From the NCBI GenBank assembly GCA_025936045.1, contig JAICUB010000026.1:1-64000 (forward strand): 64,000 nucleotides of DNA, in the 5' to 3' direction. A program made the position numbers and the translations under genes. The notes under the pieces were generated by a model, which made no database searches, was not told the origin of the DNA, and saw only the letters and a list, made by a program, of their open reading frames with translations. This DNA is from Polyangiaceae bacterium (GTDB lineage: Bacteria > Myxococcota_A > Polyangia > Polyangiales > Polyangiaceae). The number at the start of each line of letters is the position of its first letter. Positions within the stretch are counted from its first letter, which is position 1. Of this stretch, positions 45,027 through 54,913 are shown one piece after another.

Positions 45027-46268
45027 TTAGGCGACCCCTTCTTGGGGGCAGCCGGGAACGCCGCGCTCCTCGGGGGCGGGGCCGTGCCCCGCCGGCGGCT
45101 TCAGGAACAGCGAGTGGCGCGGGTTCGAGGCGCTCGACTCGTTTTCCGTGCGATGGCGTTCTTCGCTCGACAATCCGGCGAGCTTCAGGAGATCGAGCGC
45201 GACCGAGCGGGCTGCGTCGGGCTTGCCGAAGTCGCGCGCGGCGGCGGCCATGCGTGCGAGGCGGGCACGGTCCGCGGCGAGGGCCGCGATTTCGTGCGCG
45301 AGGCGCTCGGGCGTCGCTTCCGTGTGCGTGAGGCTCACGGCGCCGCCCGCCTGCACGAGCGCCTCGGCGTTCACGCGCTGGTGGTCGCCCGCAGCGAACG
45401 GATACGGCACGAGCAGCCCGGGGCGTCCGACGGCGCACATTTCACCGAGCGCGCCCGCACCCGAGCGCCCGACCACGAGATCCGCCCGGGCGAGCGCCGC
45501 CGGCATGTCGTCGATGAAGGGGACGACGCGTGCCATTTGCGCGAGCCCGAGCTCGGCATAGAGGGAGCGCACCGCTTCGGCGTGCGCGGGGCCGCACTGA
45601 TGGACGACCGAGAGCGCGGCACCGAGCTTCGCCGCGGCGCGCGGCACGGCTTCGTTCAGCGCCTTGGCGCCCTGACTCCCGCCGAGCACGAGCACGCGCA
45701 GAGCGTCCGAGCCGGCGTCGTTCGGCGGCGGATACGGAACCGGGCCAAACCCCGGCCGAAGCGGCACGCCCGCGCGCAGCACGCGCCCGCCGCGGAAGTG
45801 GCGCTCCGCCTCCGCGAAAGCCACGTAACCACGCCCGGCGAGCGGCGCGACGAGCCGGTTCGCGAGCCCCATCACACTGTTCGGCTCGAGAAGCGCGAGC
45901 GGGACGCCGAGCGTCAAGGCCGCGAGCGACACGGGACCCGCCGCGTACCCGCCGACCGAGAGCACGGCCGCGGGATTCAGGCGCTTCACGAGCGCGCGCG
46001 CTACCGGCAAGGCGCGCGCCGCCTGCGCGACACCCCGAAAGAATCCAGCCGCTCCGCCGCCCCGCAACGGCAAGACGCGCATGAGCTCGAGCTCGTAGCC
46101 GCGGGCGCGTACGGTTTTGGCCTCGAGCCCGCGCTCGGTGCCGACGAAGACGAGTCGCACGTCCGGCGCGAGCTCACGCACGACCTCGGCGACGGCGACG
46201 ATCGGGAAGACGTGTCCCCCCGTGCCGCCACCGGCGAAAACGAGCGTACGCGAGGCCGCGCGCGTCAT
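45027..46268 (-). CDS. murG: UDP-N-acetylglucosamine transferase MurG
   Basis: 413 residues from ATG 46268, overlapping the ftsW stop (ATGA). GT-B fold with the MurG loops [39 protein letters not shown], and [19 protein letters not shown]; the UDP-GlcNAc site [20 protein letters not shown] is typical. It makes lipid II from lipid I at the cytoplasmic membrane face. The C-terminus carries about 45 extra residues (from [11 protein letters not shown]), likely disordered. Confidence 0.97.
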   Translation of the reverse strand: MTRAASRTLVFAGGGTGGHVFPIVAVAEVVRELAPDVRLVFVGTERGLEAKTVRARGYELELMRVLPLRGGGAAGFFRGVAQAARALPVARALVKRLNPAAVLSVGGYAAGPVSLAALTLGVPLALLEPNSVMGLANRLVAPLAGRGYVAFAEAERHFRGGRVLRAGVPLRPGFGPVPYPPPNDAGSDALRVLVLGGSQGAKALNEAVPRAAAKLGAALSVVHQCGPAHAEAVRSLYAELGLAQMARVVPFIDDMPAALARADLVVGRSGAGALGEMCAVGRPGLLVPYPFAAGDHQRVNAEALVQAGGAVSLTHTEATPERLAHEIAALAADRARLARMAAAARDFGKPDAARSVALDLLKLAGLSSEERHRTENESSASNPRHSLFLKPPAGHGPAPEERGVPGCPQEGVA

Positions 46269-47479
46269 CCCGCCGTGCCCTCCCCCGCCTGCGTGACGAG
46301 CATCGCGCTCGCTTCCGGGTCCGGTCCGGAAAGCTCGCTGAAGATTCGCGTGTTGCGCGGCTTGGTGCCGCGCGAAACGGCGAGCAGGACGCCCAGTGCC
46401 GCGGAATTCACGAGCAGGGACGACCCGCCATAGCTCACGAACGGCAAGGTGAGGCCCTTCGTCGGGAGCATCGCCATGGCCACGGCGAGGTTCACGAGCG
46501 CCTGCACCCCGAACAGCACGGAAATGCCGAACGCGATGTAGGAGCCGTATTCGTCTTCCGCGTAAAGCGCCGCGCGAATCCCGCGCGCGACGATCAGCGC
46601 GTACGCGGCGCACAGGACGAGAATCCCGATGAAGCCGAGCTCTTCGCCGATGATCGCCGAGATGAAGTCGGTGTGCGCCTCCGGCAGGTACAGCACTTGG
46701 AGTCCTTTGCCGAGGCCGAGCCCGGTCACCTCACCCGACCCGAAGCTCATGACGGACTGAAACGGCTGGTAGGCGAGGTCCTGCCGATGCTCGGCCATGT
46801 TGAACCAGGCGAGCATGCGTTCCCAGCGATAGCTCGTGAAGCGCACCGCCCACGCCGCGAAGAGCGCGCCGAGCATGCCCGCGCCGAGCAAGTAACCGAG
46901 CCGCGCCCCTGCGACGAAGAGGAGCGCGAACGTGAGGAACAAGAGCACGACGGCGCCGCCGAAGTCGGGCTGTCGCAGGCAGAGCAACATCAAGAAGCCC
47001 GCCATCAAGAAGTGCGGCAGCATGCCGATCGAGAAGCTCTTCATCCGCTCGCGCTTCTTCTCGAGCGAATAGGCGAGCCAGAAGATGAGCCCGAGCTTCG
47101 CCATCTCGGACGGCTGGACGTGAATCGGCCCGATCGCGAGCCAGCGCGCCGCGCCGCCGCCCGTGTGTCCGAAGCCGGTGACGCTCAGCACCATGAGCAC
47201 GGTCACGAGGCCCAAGATCGGGTACGTGAACGGCTTGATGCGGTGGTAGTCGAAGCGCGACACCAAAACCATCGTGACGAAGCCGAGCACCGCGTAAATC
47301 GTCTGGCGCACGAGAAAGTACTGGGGATCACGGAAGGTCGTGGTCGCCTCGACGACGCTCGACGTGTAGACCATCACGACGCCGAAGCCGAGCAGAGCGA
47401 TGCCGGTCGCCGCGAGCACGCTGTCGAGCGAGCCCGTGCGGCGGGCGGAAACCTGAGCGAGGGACGAGGAGAGCGCCAT
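46265..47479 (-). CDS. ftsW: SEDS-family peptidoglycan polymerase FtsW
   Basis: 404 residues from ATG 47479, 2 bases after the mraY stop. About ten membrane spans with the SEDS signatures HVQPSEMAKLGLIFWLAYSL and LPFVSYGGSSLLVNSAALG. FtsW polymerises glycan strands from lipid II at the septum together with FtsI. The reading frame is open far upstream, but that part is antisense-like noise within mraY. Confidence 0.96.
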   Translation of the reverse strand: MALSSSLAQVSARRTGSLDSVLAATGIALLGFGVVMVYTSSVVEATTTFRDPQYFLVRQTIYAVLGFVTMVLVSRFDYHRIKPFTYPILGLVTVLMVLSVTGFGHTGGGAARWLAIGPIHVQPSEMAKLGLIFWLAYSLEKKRERMKSFSIGMLPHFLMAGFLMLLCLRQPDFGGAVVLLFLTFALLFVAGARLGYLLGAGMLGALFAAWAVRFTSYRWERMLAWFNMAEHRQDLAYQPFQSVMSFGSGEVTGLGLGKGLQVLYLPEAHTDFISAIIGEELGFIGILVLCAAYALIVARGIRAALYAEDEYGSYIAFGISVLFGVQALVNLAVAMAMLPTKGLTLPFVSYGGSSLLVNSAALGVLLAVSRGTKPRNTRIFSELSGPDPEASAMLVTQAGEGTAG

Positions 47480-47481
47480 GG

Positions 47482-48609
47482 TCACCTGAGCTTCAAGGAG
47501 GAGAGCGCAACGAGCGCCAACAAGACCGAGATGATCCAGAAGCGGACGATGATGCGCGGCTCGGGCCAGCCCTTCTTTTCGTAGTGATGGTGGATCGGCG
47601 CCATCAAGAAGACGCGCTTCCTGAAGAGCTTGAAGGAGATCACCTGCGTGATGACGCTCGCCGCCTCGATCGTGAAGATTCCGCCCAAAATCAGCGCCAA
47701 GAGCTCGGTCTTGGTGATCACGGCGCACATGCCGAGCCCGCCGCCGAGCGAGAGCGAGCCCACGTCCCCCATGAACACCTGAGCCGGATAGGTGTTGTAC
47801 CAGAGAAAGCCGATGCCCGCGCCGACCACGGCCGCGCCGTACACCGTGAGCTCCACCATCTCCGGGAAACCCGCGACATCGAGATACGTCGCGAGCGGCC
47901 GCCCGAACAGCACCGAGCCTGCGACGTACGCCCAGAGCGAGTAGGTGCCCGCGTTGATCACGACGGGACCGATCGCGAGCCCGTCGAGCCCGTCGGTGAG
48001 GTTCACGGCGTTGCTCATGAACACGACGAACACGAGCGCCAACACGGCGTAGAGCACGAGCGGCAGTGACACCGGGTGCTTCTCGAACGCCAGAAACGGC
48101 ACGGACAGCCGCGTCCGCATCTCGAGCCACTGCGCCGGCAGCCCCTCGTGCGTCAAAAAGAGGTACGCGATGGCGGCGCCCCCGATGCCGAACTGGCCGA
48201 CGAGTTTGTAACGCCCGGCGAGGCCGCGAGAGCTCACGGCCTGGATTTTGAGCCGATCATCGAGGTACCCGACCGCGCCGTAGCCCGCGGTGACCGCGGC
48301 GGTCGCGATCACGAAGACGTTCCTCACGTCGGCCCAGAGCATGGTCGGAACGAGCACGCTGAGCAGGATGAGAGCGCCGCCCATGGTGGGGGTGCCCTTC
48401 TTCGCGAAGTGCGTCGCGGGCCCTTCTTCCCGAATGATCTGGCTGATCTGCTTGCCGCGGAGCTTGGCGATGAACCACGGCGCGACCAAAAACGAGACGA
48501 TCATGGCCGTGAGCGCGGACATGATCGCGCGGAACGACGGGTAGCGGAGCACGTTGAGCCAGCCGAGGCCCGTGACGTGCCGCAACGGGTAGAGGAGCTC
48601 GTAGATCAC
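47482..48609 (-). CDS. mraY: Phospho-N-acetylmuramoyl-pentapeptide-transferase MraY
   Basis: 375 residues with ten membrane spans. The catalytic loops are GPATHFAKKGTPTMGGALIL, VNLTDGLDGLAIGPVVINAG, FMGDVGSLSLGGGLG and FLMAPIHHHYEKKGWPE. It makes lipid I by moving phospho-MurNAc-pentapeptide onto undecaprenyl phosphate. It overlaps the murF stop by 4 bases. Confidence 0.98.
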   Translation of the reverse strand: MIYELLYPLRHVTGLGWLNVLRYPSFRAIMSALTAMIVSFLVAPWFIAKLRGKQISQIIREEGPATHFAKKGTPTMGGALILLSVLVPTMLWADVRNVFVIATAAVTAGYGAVGYLDDRLKIQAVSSRGLAGRYKLVGQFGIGGAAIAYLFLTHEGLPAQWLEMRTRLSVPFLAFEKHPVSLPLVLYAVLALVFVVFMSNAVNLTDGLDGLAIGPVVINAGTYSLWAYVAGSVLFGRPLATYLDVAGFPEMVELTVYGAAVVGAGIGFLWYNTYPAQVFMGDVGSLSLGGGLGMCAVITKTELLALILGGIFTIEAASVITQVISFKLFRKRVFLMAPIHHHYEKKGWPEPRIIVRFWIISVLLALVALSSLKLR

Positions 48610-50030
48610 GCCGGCCCCCTCCCGAGCAAGCCCTGCACGACGCGCTCGGCGCGCACGCCGCGCGACGCCTTGACGAGCACGACGTCGCCCGGACGCACCC
48701 GCGCGCGTGCCGCGGCGAGCGCCGCCTCCGCGTCCGCGGTGAAAATGCTCCGGACACCCGCGCTCTGCGCGGGGTCGACGTAAAGGCGCGCGTCGCCGGA
48801 GACCGCGATGAGCTCCGCGGCGCCGCTCGTCGCGACGGCCGCGCCGAGCCGCGCGTGCTCGCGCGCGGAGAGCGAACCGAGCTCGCGCATCTCGCCGAGC
48901 ACGAGCACGAGCCGCGCGCCGCGATCCCGCGCCACCTCGCCGGCCGTCTTGAGGGAGGCGACGGCACTCGCGGGATTCGCGTTGTACGCGTCGTCGAGCA
49001 CGACCGTACCGTCGGCGAGCTCGTGCGCTTCGAGTCGCCCCGGCTCGCCTGCGCGCGACAGAGCTTGCGAGACGCGCTCGGCGTCGGGCACGCTCACTCC
49101 GAGCGCCTGCGCGACGCCGACGGCCGCGAGCGCGGCATACACGCCCGCTTCGCCGAGCAACCCGAGCTCCAGCTCGAGCTCACCGCCGGAGCCGCGAAGG
49201 GTCACGCGCTGACGTCTCACTCCCGCCGCGGTTCGGCTCACGCAACGCACGTCTGCCCCCTCGCCGAAGCCGTAACGAACGCGCCGCCCGGCGGCAGCGC
49301 GCTCGAGCTGGCGCGCGACGCGGGCGTCGTCCGCGTTACCGACGGCGGCTCCGTCCGGGCGGAGTCCCGCGAAGAGCGCGCCCTCTTCGCGCTCGATCGC
49401 GTCGAGGTCGCCGAGTCCCTCGCTGTGCTCGACACCGACCAGCGTGAGCACGCCCGCGTCGGGCGCCGCGATCGCAGTGAGCATGGCGACCTCGCCGGTC
49501 ACGTTCGTGCCGATCTCGACCACGGCGAAGCGGTGGTGCGCCTCGAGTCCGAGCAACACGAGCGGCACGCCGATCGCGTTGTTCAAGTTGCCTTGCGTCT
49601 GATGCACGCCGCCGGGCGCCGCGAGCTCGAGCAGCGCGCCCACGCTGCCACGCGTCGTGGTCTTGCCCGCCGAGCCGGCGATGCCGACGACTTTGGTCGC
49701 GAAGCGCCGGCGGTGAACCCCCGCGAGAGCACCGAGCGCCGCCAGCGTCGAGCCGACACGCACGACCGGCGCGCCGATGTCGCCTACGTCCCGCTCCGCA
49801 ACGACCGCCGCCGCGCCCTTCGCCACGGCGTCACGCGCGAACGCGTGTCCGTCGAAGCGCTCGCCGGAGAGCGCGACGAAGAGCTTACCGGCGAGCGCCG
49901 CGCGGCTGTCCGTATGCACTCCGCCGACGGCGAGCTTCGAATCGGCTCCCGGCGGCATCCTTGCGCCCGTCGCCTGCGCGACCTCACCGAGCGTGAAACG
50001 CGCCCGATTTTCGGGCAACGCGCTCGCCAT
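48606..50030 (-). CDS. murF: UDP-MurNAc-tripeptide D-alanyl-D-alanine ligase MurF
   Basis: 474 residues. The P-loop reads VVGIAGSAGKTTTRGSVGAL; other Mur-ligase signatures are QTQGNLNNAIGVPLVLLGLE, VVEIGTNVTGEVAML, VVLDDAYNANPASAVASLKT and VLVLGEMRELGSLSAREHAR. It adds D-Ala-D-Ala to the UDP-tripeptide. It shares one base with the murE stop codon (TGATG) and overlaps mraY. Confidence 0.97.
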   Translation of the reverse strand: MASALPENRARFTLGEVAQATGARMPPGADSKLAVGGVHTDSRAALAGKLFVALSGERFDGHAFARDAVAKGAAAVVAERDVGDIGAPVVRVGSTLAALGALAGVHRRRFATKVVGIAGSAGKTTTRGSVGALLELAAPGGVHQTQGNLNNAIGVPLVLLGLEAHHRFAVVEIGTNVTGEVAMLTAIAAPDAGVLTLVGVEHSEGLGDLDAIEREEGALFAGLRPDGAAVGNADDARVARQLERAAAGRRVRYGFGEGADVRCVSRTAAGVRRQRVTLRGSGGELELELGLLGEAGVYAALAAVGVAQALGVSVPDAERVSQALSRAGEPGRLEAHELADGTVVLDDAYNANPASAVASLKTAGEVARDRGARLVLVLGEMRELGSLSAREHARLGAAVATSGAAELIAVSGDARLYVDPAQSAGVRSIFTADAEAALAAARARVRPGDVVLVKASRGVRAERVVQGLLGRGPA

Positions 50031-51550
50031 CAGACCGCCCTCCCCGCCCGCCGCAAGGCGAGCACGCGACGCGCCTCGAGGCGATCGTCGAACGGGCGGC
50101 GCTCGTCACCGACGAGCTGGTACGGCTCGTGGCCCTTGCCCGCGATGAGCACGCTGTCGCCGGGTTTTGCTTCGAGCACGGAGCGCTCAATCGCGCGCGC
50201 TCGGTCGAGCTCGATTTCGTAACGCGCCGGCCCTTCTTCGAGGCCCGCTGCGACCTCGCGCGCGATCGCCGCCGGCTGCTCGCTCCGCGGGTTGTCGCTC
50301 GTCAGGATGGCCCGGTCGGCGCCGACGGCCACCGCAGCTCCCATCTTGGGTCGCTTGTTCGGGTCGCGATCGCCGCCGCAGCCGAACACGCACACGACCT
50401 CGCCCCGCGTGATCCGCCGGACGGCGCCGAGCACGCGCGCGAGCGCGTCCGGGGTGTGCGCATAGTCCACGAACACGCGGATGTCGTCGGCGTCTTCGTC
50501 ACAGCGCTCGAGCCGGCCCGGGACCGGTGGCGCTGAACCGAGTGCCCGCGCCGCGGCGGCCGGCTCGTAGCCGAGCTCGACGAGCACGCCGAGCGCCGTC
50601 AGCAAATTTTCGAGGTTGTGCTCGCCCGTGAGCCGCGATTCGAGGTGCACGACGCCGTCGGGAGTCGTCACTTCCGCGCGGATCCCGAGGGCATCGATCG
50701 TGCTTGCGAGCGACCTCAACCCGGCGTCGGCGGAGCGTCCCGTCGTCGTCACGCGACCGCGCGCGCGCCCGGCGAGCCAGACGCCGAAGTCTCCGTCGAT
50801 GGCGACCACCGACGCCTCGGGCCGGAGCTCGGTAAAAAGGCGAGCCTTGGCGGCGCCGTAGTCGGCGAGCGACGCGTAAAAATCGAGGTGGTCTTGCGTG
50901 AGGTTCGTGAAGGCGGCGACGCGGAAATGGAGGGCGTCCACGCGCGCGAGCGAGAGCGCGTGGCTCGAAACCTCCATGACGAAATGCGTACCGCCCGCGC
51001 CCGCGACGCTCGCGAGCGAGCGCGAGAGGTCGTCGGCCTCCGGCGTCGTCAGGCCGCCCTCGGTCCGTTCGGCCTCGAACGAAAAGCCGAGCGTACCGAG
51101 ACGCGCCGGACGAGCGCCGAGCTCCCTGAGCGCGTGCTCGACGAGGACGGTCGTCGTGGTCTTGCCGTTGGTGCCGGTGATGCCGACGACGGCGAGCTTC
51201 TTGCTGGGCGCGCCGTACACGCGCTCGGCGGCGTGCGCCAATGCGGCGCGCACGTCGCGCACCTCGAGCACGGGCACGCCGAACACCTTCGCGTCCGCGC
51301 CGTGCTCGACGAGCAGCGCGGCCGCCCCGCGCTTGAGCGCATCCGCGACGAAATCCAAGCCCTTCGAGCGTTCACCCGAGCGCGCGACGAAGAGGTCGCC
51401 GGGTTCGACGCGGCGCGAGTCGTGACGCACGCCCGACACGCGCACCGAGCCGTCCCCCTCGAGGCGCGGAGCGAACGGCGCGAGCGCGAGACCCACGTCG
51501 AGCAGGCTCACTTCCGCCTGCGCGGGCAGCGTGATTCCGAGCTTCGTCAT
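50030..51550 (-). CDS. murE: UDP-MurNAc-L-Ala-D-Glu meso-diaminopimelate ligase MurE
   Basis: 506 residues from ATG 51550, overlapping the ftsI stop (ATGA). P-loop VVGITGTNGKTTTTVLVEHA, THFVMEVSSHALSLARVDAL, TNLTQDHLDFYASLADYG, and VFVDYAHTPDALARVLGAVR. The motif SDNPRSEQP matches the DNPR(x)E box of enzymes that add meso-diaminopimelate rather than lysine, so the wall should be of the A1gamma type. The open frame before the ATG is noise inside ftsI. Confidence 0.97.
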   Translation of the reverse strand: MTKLGITLPAQAEVSLLDVGLALAPFAPRLEGDGSVRVSGVRHDSRRVEPGDLFVARSGERSKGLDFVADALKRGAAALLVEHGADAKVFGVPVLEVRDVRAALAHAAERVYGAPSKKLAVVGITGTNGKTTTTVLVEHALRELGARPARLGTLGFSFEAERTEGGLTTPEADDLSRSLASVAGAGGTHFVMEVSSHALSLARVDALHFRVAAFTNLTQDHLDFYASLADYGAAKARLFTELRPEASVVAIDGDFGVWLAGRARGRVTTTGRSADAGLRSLASTIDALGIRAEVTTPDGVVHLESRLTGEHNLENLLTALGVLVELGYEPAAAARALGSAPPVPGRLERCDEDADDIRVFVDYAHTPDALARVLGAVRRITRGEVVCVFGCGGDRDPNKRPKMGAAVAVGADRAILTSDNPRSEQPAAIAREVAAGLEEGPARYEIELDRARAIERSVLEAKPGDSVLIAGKGHEPYQLVGDERRPFDDRLEARRVLALRRAGRAV

Positions 51551-53622
51551 GAGGCGGGCTCGAATACGAGGGAGAGCTCCTGCCCCTTGTCCATCACCAT
51601 GCCGGGCGCGGGCGTCTGACCGACGAGCAAGCCCGAGCCCGAGAAGCGCGGCGTGACGCCGAGCTCGAACGAGCGCTTCATCGCCTCGCGCGCGGGCCAG
51701 CCGGTCATGTCCGGAACGCGCACCTTGCCCGCTGGGACGGGACCGGTCGCGACGGCCCCCTCCTGGATCGCGGGGCGCTTGCCCTGAGAGCGCCTGATCG
51801 CCTCCATCGCGGCGTTCGCCGGATCGGGGCTGTGCGCGAGCACCGACACGTCGGCGTGCTCCTTGACCCGCGGGACCAAACCGCGGAGCTCGAGCGCGGC
51901 TTCCGCGACGCGGCGAAACACCGGCGCTGCCACCGCACCGCCCGCATGCTCCACCATCGGCTCGTCGATCGTCACCGCGATGGCGATGACCGGCTTCTCC
52001 GCGGGCACGAAACCCACGAACGAGGCGACGAACCGATCGAGCGAGTAGCGCGACGAGCCCGGCTCGGCTTTTTGCGCGGTGGCCGTCTTGCCCGCGACGC
52101 GATAGCCGTTGATGGCAGCTTCGACGCCGGTGCCCTCGCCCTCGGTGACGGCCACGAGCAGCTCGGCGACGCTGCGCGCGACGTGCTCGGGGATCACGCG
52201 GCGGCGGACGTGGGGCGCCGTCTCGCGCACGAGCTCGCCGTTGGCGGTCACCACCTTCTTCACCAAGATGGGATCCATGAGCTCGCCGCCGTTGGCGACC
52301 GCCGACGCGGCCATCGCGAGCTGCATGTTGGTGACGCCGATACCGTGGCCGAAGGCCGCGGACGCGGTCTCGACCGGCACCCAGGGGCGCCCCTTCGGTC
52401 GGAGCGTTCCGCCTGCCTCGCCCGGCACGCCCACGCCCGTCTCCTCGCCGAAACCGAAGCGCCGGAACGCCTCGTAGAGCTTGTCGCCGCCGAGCCCGAG
52501 GCCCATCTTCGCGGCGCAGATGTTCGAGGAGAGCGCGAGCACCTGCGAGATCGTCAGCCACTCCGAGGGGTGAGTGTCGTGGATGATGACGTTGTCTACC
52601 GCCATGCTGCCCTTCTCGCAGTAGAGCTTGTCCGTCGGCTTGATGCTGCCGGCGGCCAGGGCGGCGGAAACCGTGAAAATCTTGGTGGTCGAGCCGGGCT
52701 CGAACACGTCGGAGGTCGCGTGCATGCGCCGGGCCTCGGGCGCGCTCTCCGAATAGTCGTTGGGATTGAAACTCGGGAAGCTCGCGAGCGCGAGGATCTC
52801 GCCCGTGGTGGGGTCGACCGCGACGACCGAGCCGCTCGCTGCTTCGAAGGTGCGCACCGCCGCCTGGAGCTCGTGCTCCGCGACGTGCTGGAGTCCCTGG
52901 TCGATGCTCAGGGTCACGCTGTGACCGGCGAGCGCGCGCTCGTCCTGCGCGCCTTCGGAGAAGAGCAGCCGCCCCGAGCGATCGCGCAAGCCACGCAGCT
53001 CCTCGACGCGCCCGGCGAGCTCGTCGTTCAGCGCGTACTCGAGGCCGTCCTTACCTTCGCCGTCCGGCGCCACGAAGCCGAGCAGCGCCCCGGCGAGCTC
53101 GCGGCGCGGGTAGTAACGGCGACCCTCGCCTTCGACGACGATGCCGTGGAGCGGCTCCTGGCCGTCCTCGCCGCTCGCGAGCTTGCGGACGCCGTCCGCC
53201 TCCTCCGCCGTGAGCTGGCGTTTGAGCCACGCGAAGCGGCGCTTGGACAGGATCTTGCGTTCGATCGGCGCCGGGTCGAGGCTCAAAACGGCGCCGATGC
53301 GGTTCGCCGCCTCGCGCGCGACGAGCGGGATCTTCTGGGGGACGACGCCGCGCAAGAGCTCGACCGCGTCGAGGCTCGCGCTCGGCACCTCGACGCTCAC
53401 GGCGAGCGCGTCGCCGTTGCGATCGTAGATGGCACCGCGCTTGGGTGCGACGTGCAGGCGCCGCTGCCGCTGCGACTCGGCGATTTCGCGCCATCCCGAG
53501 CCGTCCTCGACCATGATCGAATACGCCGACTGCACGACGAGCCCCATACCGAGGGCGAGCACGCCGCACAGGAGTCCCATCCGGACGCGGACCCAGCGCG
53601 CGCGTGCCGCCTCGTCGATCAT
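51547..53622 (-). CDS. ftsI: Septal class B penicillin-binding protein FtsI (PBP3-type) with C-terminal PASTA domain
   Basis: 691 residues, ATGA-coupled to ftsL. One N-terminal membrane span (MGLLCGVLALGMGLVVQSAY), a pedestal domain (KRGAIYDRNGDALAVSVEVP) and a transpeptidase domain with the three serine-acyltransferase motifs: STTK (nucleophile Ser311) in FEPGSTTKIFTVS, SSN in LALSSNICAAKMG, and KTA at 512-514 in VAGKTATAQK. It cross-links septal peptidoglycan. Residues from about 628 to the end (KVRVPDMTGWPAREAMKRSF, SGSGLLVGQTPAPGM, LSLVFEPAS) form one PASTA domain, common in Gram-positive PBPs but atypical for enterobacterial FtsI. Confidence 0.96.
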   Translation of the reverse strand: MIDEAARARWVRVRMGLLCGVLALGMGLVVQSAYSIMVEDGSGWREIAESQRQRRLHVAPKRGAIYDRNGDALAVSVEVPSASLDAVELLRGVVPQKIPLVAREAANRIGAVLSLDPAPIERKILSKRRFAWLKRQLTAEEADGVRKLASGEDGQEPLHGIVVEGEGRRYYPRRELAGALLGFVAPDGEGKDGLEYALNDELAGRVEELRGLRDRSGRLLFSEGAQDERALAGHSVTLSIDQGLQHVAEHELQAAVRTFEAASGSVVAVDPTTGEILALASFPSFNPNDYSESAPEARRMHATSDVFEPGSTTKIFTVSAALAAGSIKPTDKLYCEKGSMAVDNVIIHDTHPSEWLTISQVLALSSNICAAKMGLGLGGDKLYEAFRRFGFGEETGVGVPGEAGGTLRPKGRPWVPVETASAAFGHGIGVTNMQLAMAASAVANGGELMDPILVKKVVTANGELVRETAPHVRRRVIPEHVARSVAELLVAVTEGEGTGVEAAINGYRVAGKTATAQKAEPGSSRYSLDRFVASFVGFVPAEKPVIAIAVTIDEPMVEHAGGAVAAPVFRRVAEAALELRGLVPRVKEHADVSVLAHSPDPANAAMEAIRRSQGKRPAIQEGAVATGPVPAGKVRVPDMTGWPAREAMKRSFELGVTPRFSGSGLLVGQTPAPGMVMDKGQELSLVFEPAS

Positions 53623-53978
53623 GGATCTTGCTCCTCGGCGGGTGGCGCGTGGGGGGCGGAGGCGGGCGCGGCGCCCGGCACGCCTTCGGGATCGGCAGGC
53701 AACGCACCGGCGGGCAGGATGCGATCGGGCGTGGGCTCGCTCATGCCGAGCAGCGTGCGCGCGACGAATTCGACGCGCTCGGGCGTCTTGTGACTCGAAA
53801 GCTCGAGCTCGAGCACGCGCTTCACCTCGCGCAGGCGCGCGATGTGCGCGTGCGTGCGGCCGAGCTCGTAACCGAGCTCCACGGAGCGCACCCGCAGCGA
53901 AAGATCGAGCACGAAGGCCGCCGTCGCGGCCGTCACCGCCAGCGTCCAGAGCACGAGGAAGGTGCGCTCGCTCTTCAC
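53619..53978 (-). CDS. ftsL: FtsL-like septum protein
   Basis: 119 residues from GTG 53978, chosen because GTGA overlaps the rsmH stop; the longer frame would overlap rsmH by 136 bases. A short cytoplasmic tail is followed by one membrane span (TFLVLWTLAVTAATAAFVLD) and a coiled-coil leucine-rich part (RVRSVELGYELGRTHAHIAR, LREVKRVLELELSSHKTPER), then a Pro/Ala tail. Sequence identity to FtsL is always low; position between rsmH and ftsI and the topology support the call. It stabilises FtsW/FtsI with FtsB and FtsQ. Confidence 0.82.
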   Translation of the reverse strand: MKSERTFLVLWTLAVTAATAAFVLDLSLRVRSVELGYELGRTHAHIARLREVKRVLELELSSHKTPERVEFVARTLLGMSEPTPDRILPAGALPADPEGVPGAAPASAPHAPPAEEQDP

Positions 53979-54913
53979 GCCGGCGGCTCCTCGCCCGGCC
54001 CGCTCGGGGGCAGGCGGCGCGCCGTTCGGAGCTTGGCGCTGCGTGAGCGCAGGTTTTGCTCGACCTCGAGCTCGCTCGGCACCTGCGGTTTCTTGGTCAG
54101 CGGCTCCCACTCGTTGCGCCCGACGAGCTCGCGCTTCACCGCGCGATCCTCGGTCGAGTGAAAGCTGATGAACGCGCAGAGGCCGCCCGAGCGCACGCGC
54201 CCGCGCGCGAGCGTGAGGAGCGCTCGAAGCTCCGGCACCTCACCGTTCACCGCGACCCGCAGCGCTTGAAACGTGCGCGTCGCCGGATCGACGCCGCCGA
54301 CGCGGCGCGGCCCGACGGCGCGCACCACGGCGCGGCGCAGGTCGAGCGTGTCGCCGAGGCGATCGGCGGCGAGCGCTTGCTTGATGCAGCGCGCAATGCG
54401 ACGCGACGCTCGTTCGTCGCCGAGCTCGAAGATGATGTCGGCGAGCTCTTCCTGCGAGACGCGCTCGATGAGCTCACGCGCCGTCTCGCCGCGCGTCGGG
54501 TCCATGCGCATGTCGAGCGGCCCCGGGACGCGGAAGCTCATGCCGCGCTCGGGATCGGTGAGCTGCTCGGAGCTCACGCCGAGATCCGCGAGCAAGCCGT
54601 CCACGCGGCCGAGCCCGCGCTCGTCGAGCCGGTCGCCGATCTCGGAGAACGCCGCGTGCACCACCTCGGCGCGCTCGCCGAACGGCGCGAGCGCGGCCGT
54701 CGCCGCCGCCACCGCGCGTGGATCGCGATCGAACGCCAACAGCCGCACGCCCGGCAGCGCGCGGAGGAGCGCGCTCGAATGCCCGGCGCCGCCGGCCGTT
54801 GCGTCGACGATGACGCCGCTCGTGAGCTCGCCGAACGCGGCGACCACCTCCCCCGGCATGACGGAGGTGTGAACGAAGGGCGGCTCGCTGTCGCTGCGTG
54901 CGGCGGCCATCAT
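53975..54913 (-). CDS. rsmH: 16S rRNA m4C1402 methyltransferase RsmH (MraW)
   Basis: 312 residues from ATG 54913, coupled to mraZ by ATGA (54910-54913). SAM-binding features: FVHTSVMPGEVVAAF, GVIVDATAGGAGHSSALLRA, LLAFDRDPRAVAAATAAL, GLLADLGVSSEQLTDPERGM, SFRVPGPLDMRMDP and CAFISFHSTEDRAVK near the C-terminus. It methylates cytosine 1402 of 16S rRNA at the N4 position. It is a steady neighbour of mraZ and ftsL in dcw clusters. Confidence 0.95.
   Translation of the reverse strand: MMAAARSDSEPPFVHTSVMPGEVVAAFGELTSGVIVDATAGGAGHSSALLRALPGVRLLAFDRDPRAVAAATAALAPFGERAEVVHAAFSEIGDRLDERGLGRVDGLLADLGVSSEQLTDPERGMSFRVPGPLDMRMDPTRGETARELIERVSQEELADIIFELGDERASRRIARCIKQALAADRLGDTLDLRRAVVRAVGPRRVGGVDPATRTFQALRVAVNGEVPELRALLTLARGRVRSGGLCAFISFHSTEDRAVKRELVGRNEWEPLTKKPQVPSELEVEQNLRSRSAKLRTARRLPPSGPGEEPPA

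Noticed and set aside
45025..45438. Upstream extension of the murC frame
   Set aside because: It runs through murG in another frame; the conserved MurC start [19 protein letters not shown] begins at ATG 45024.
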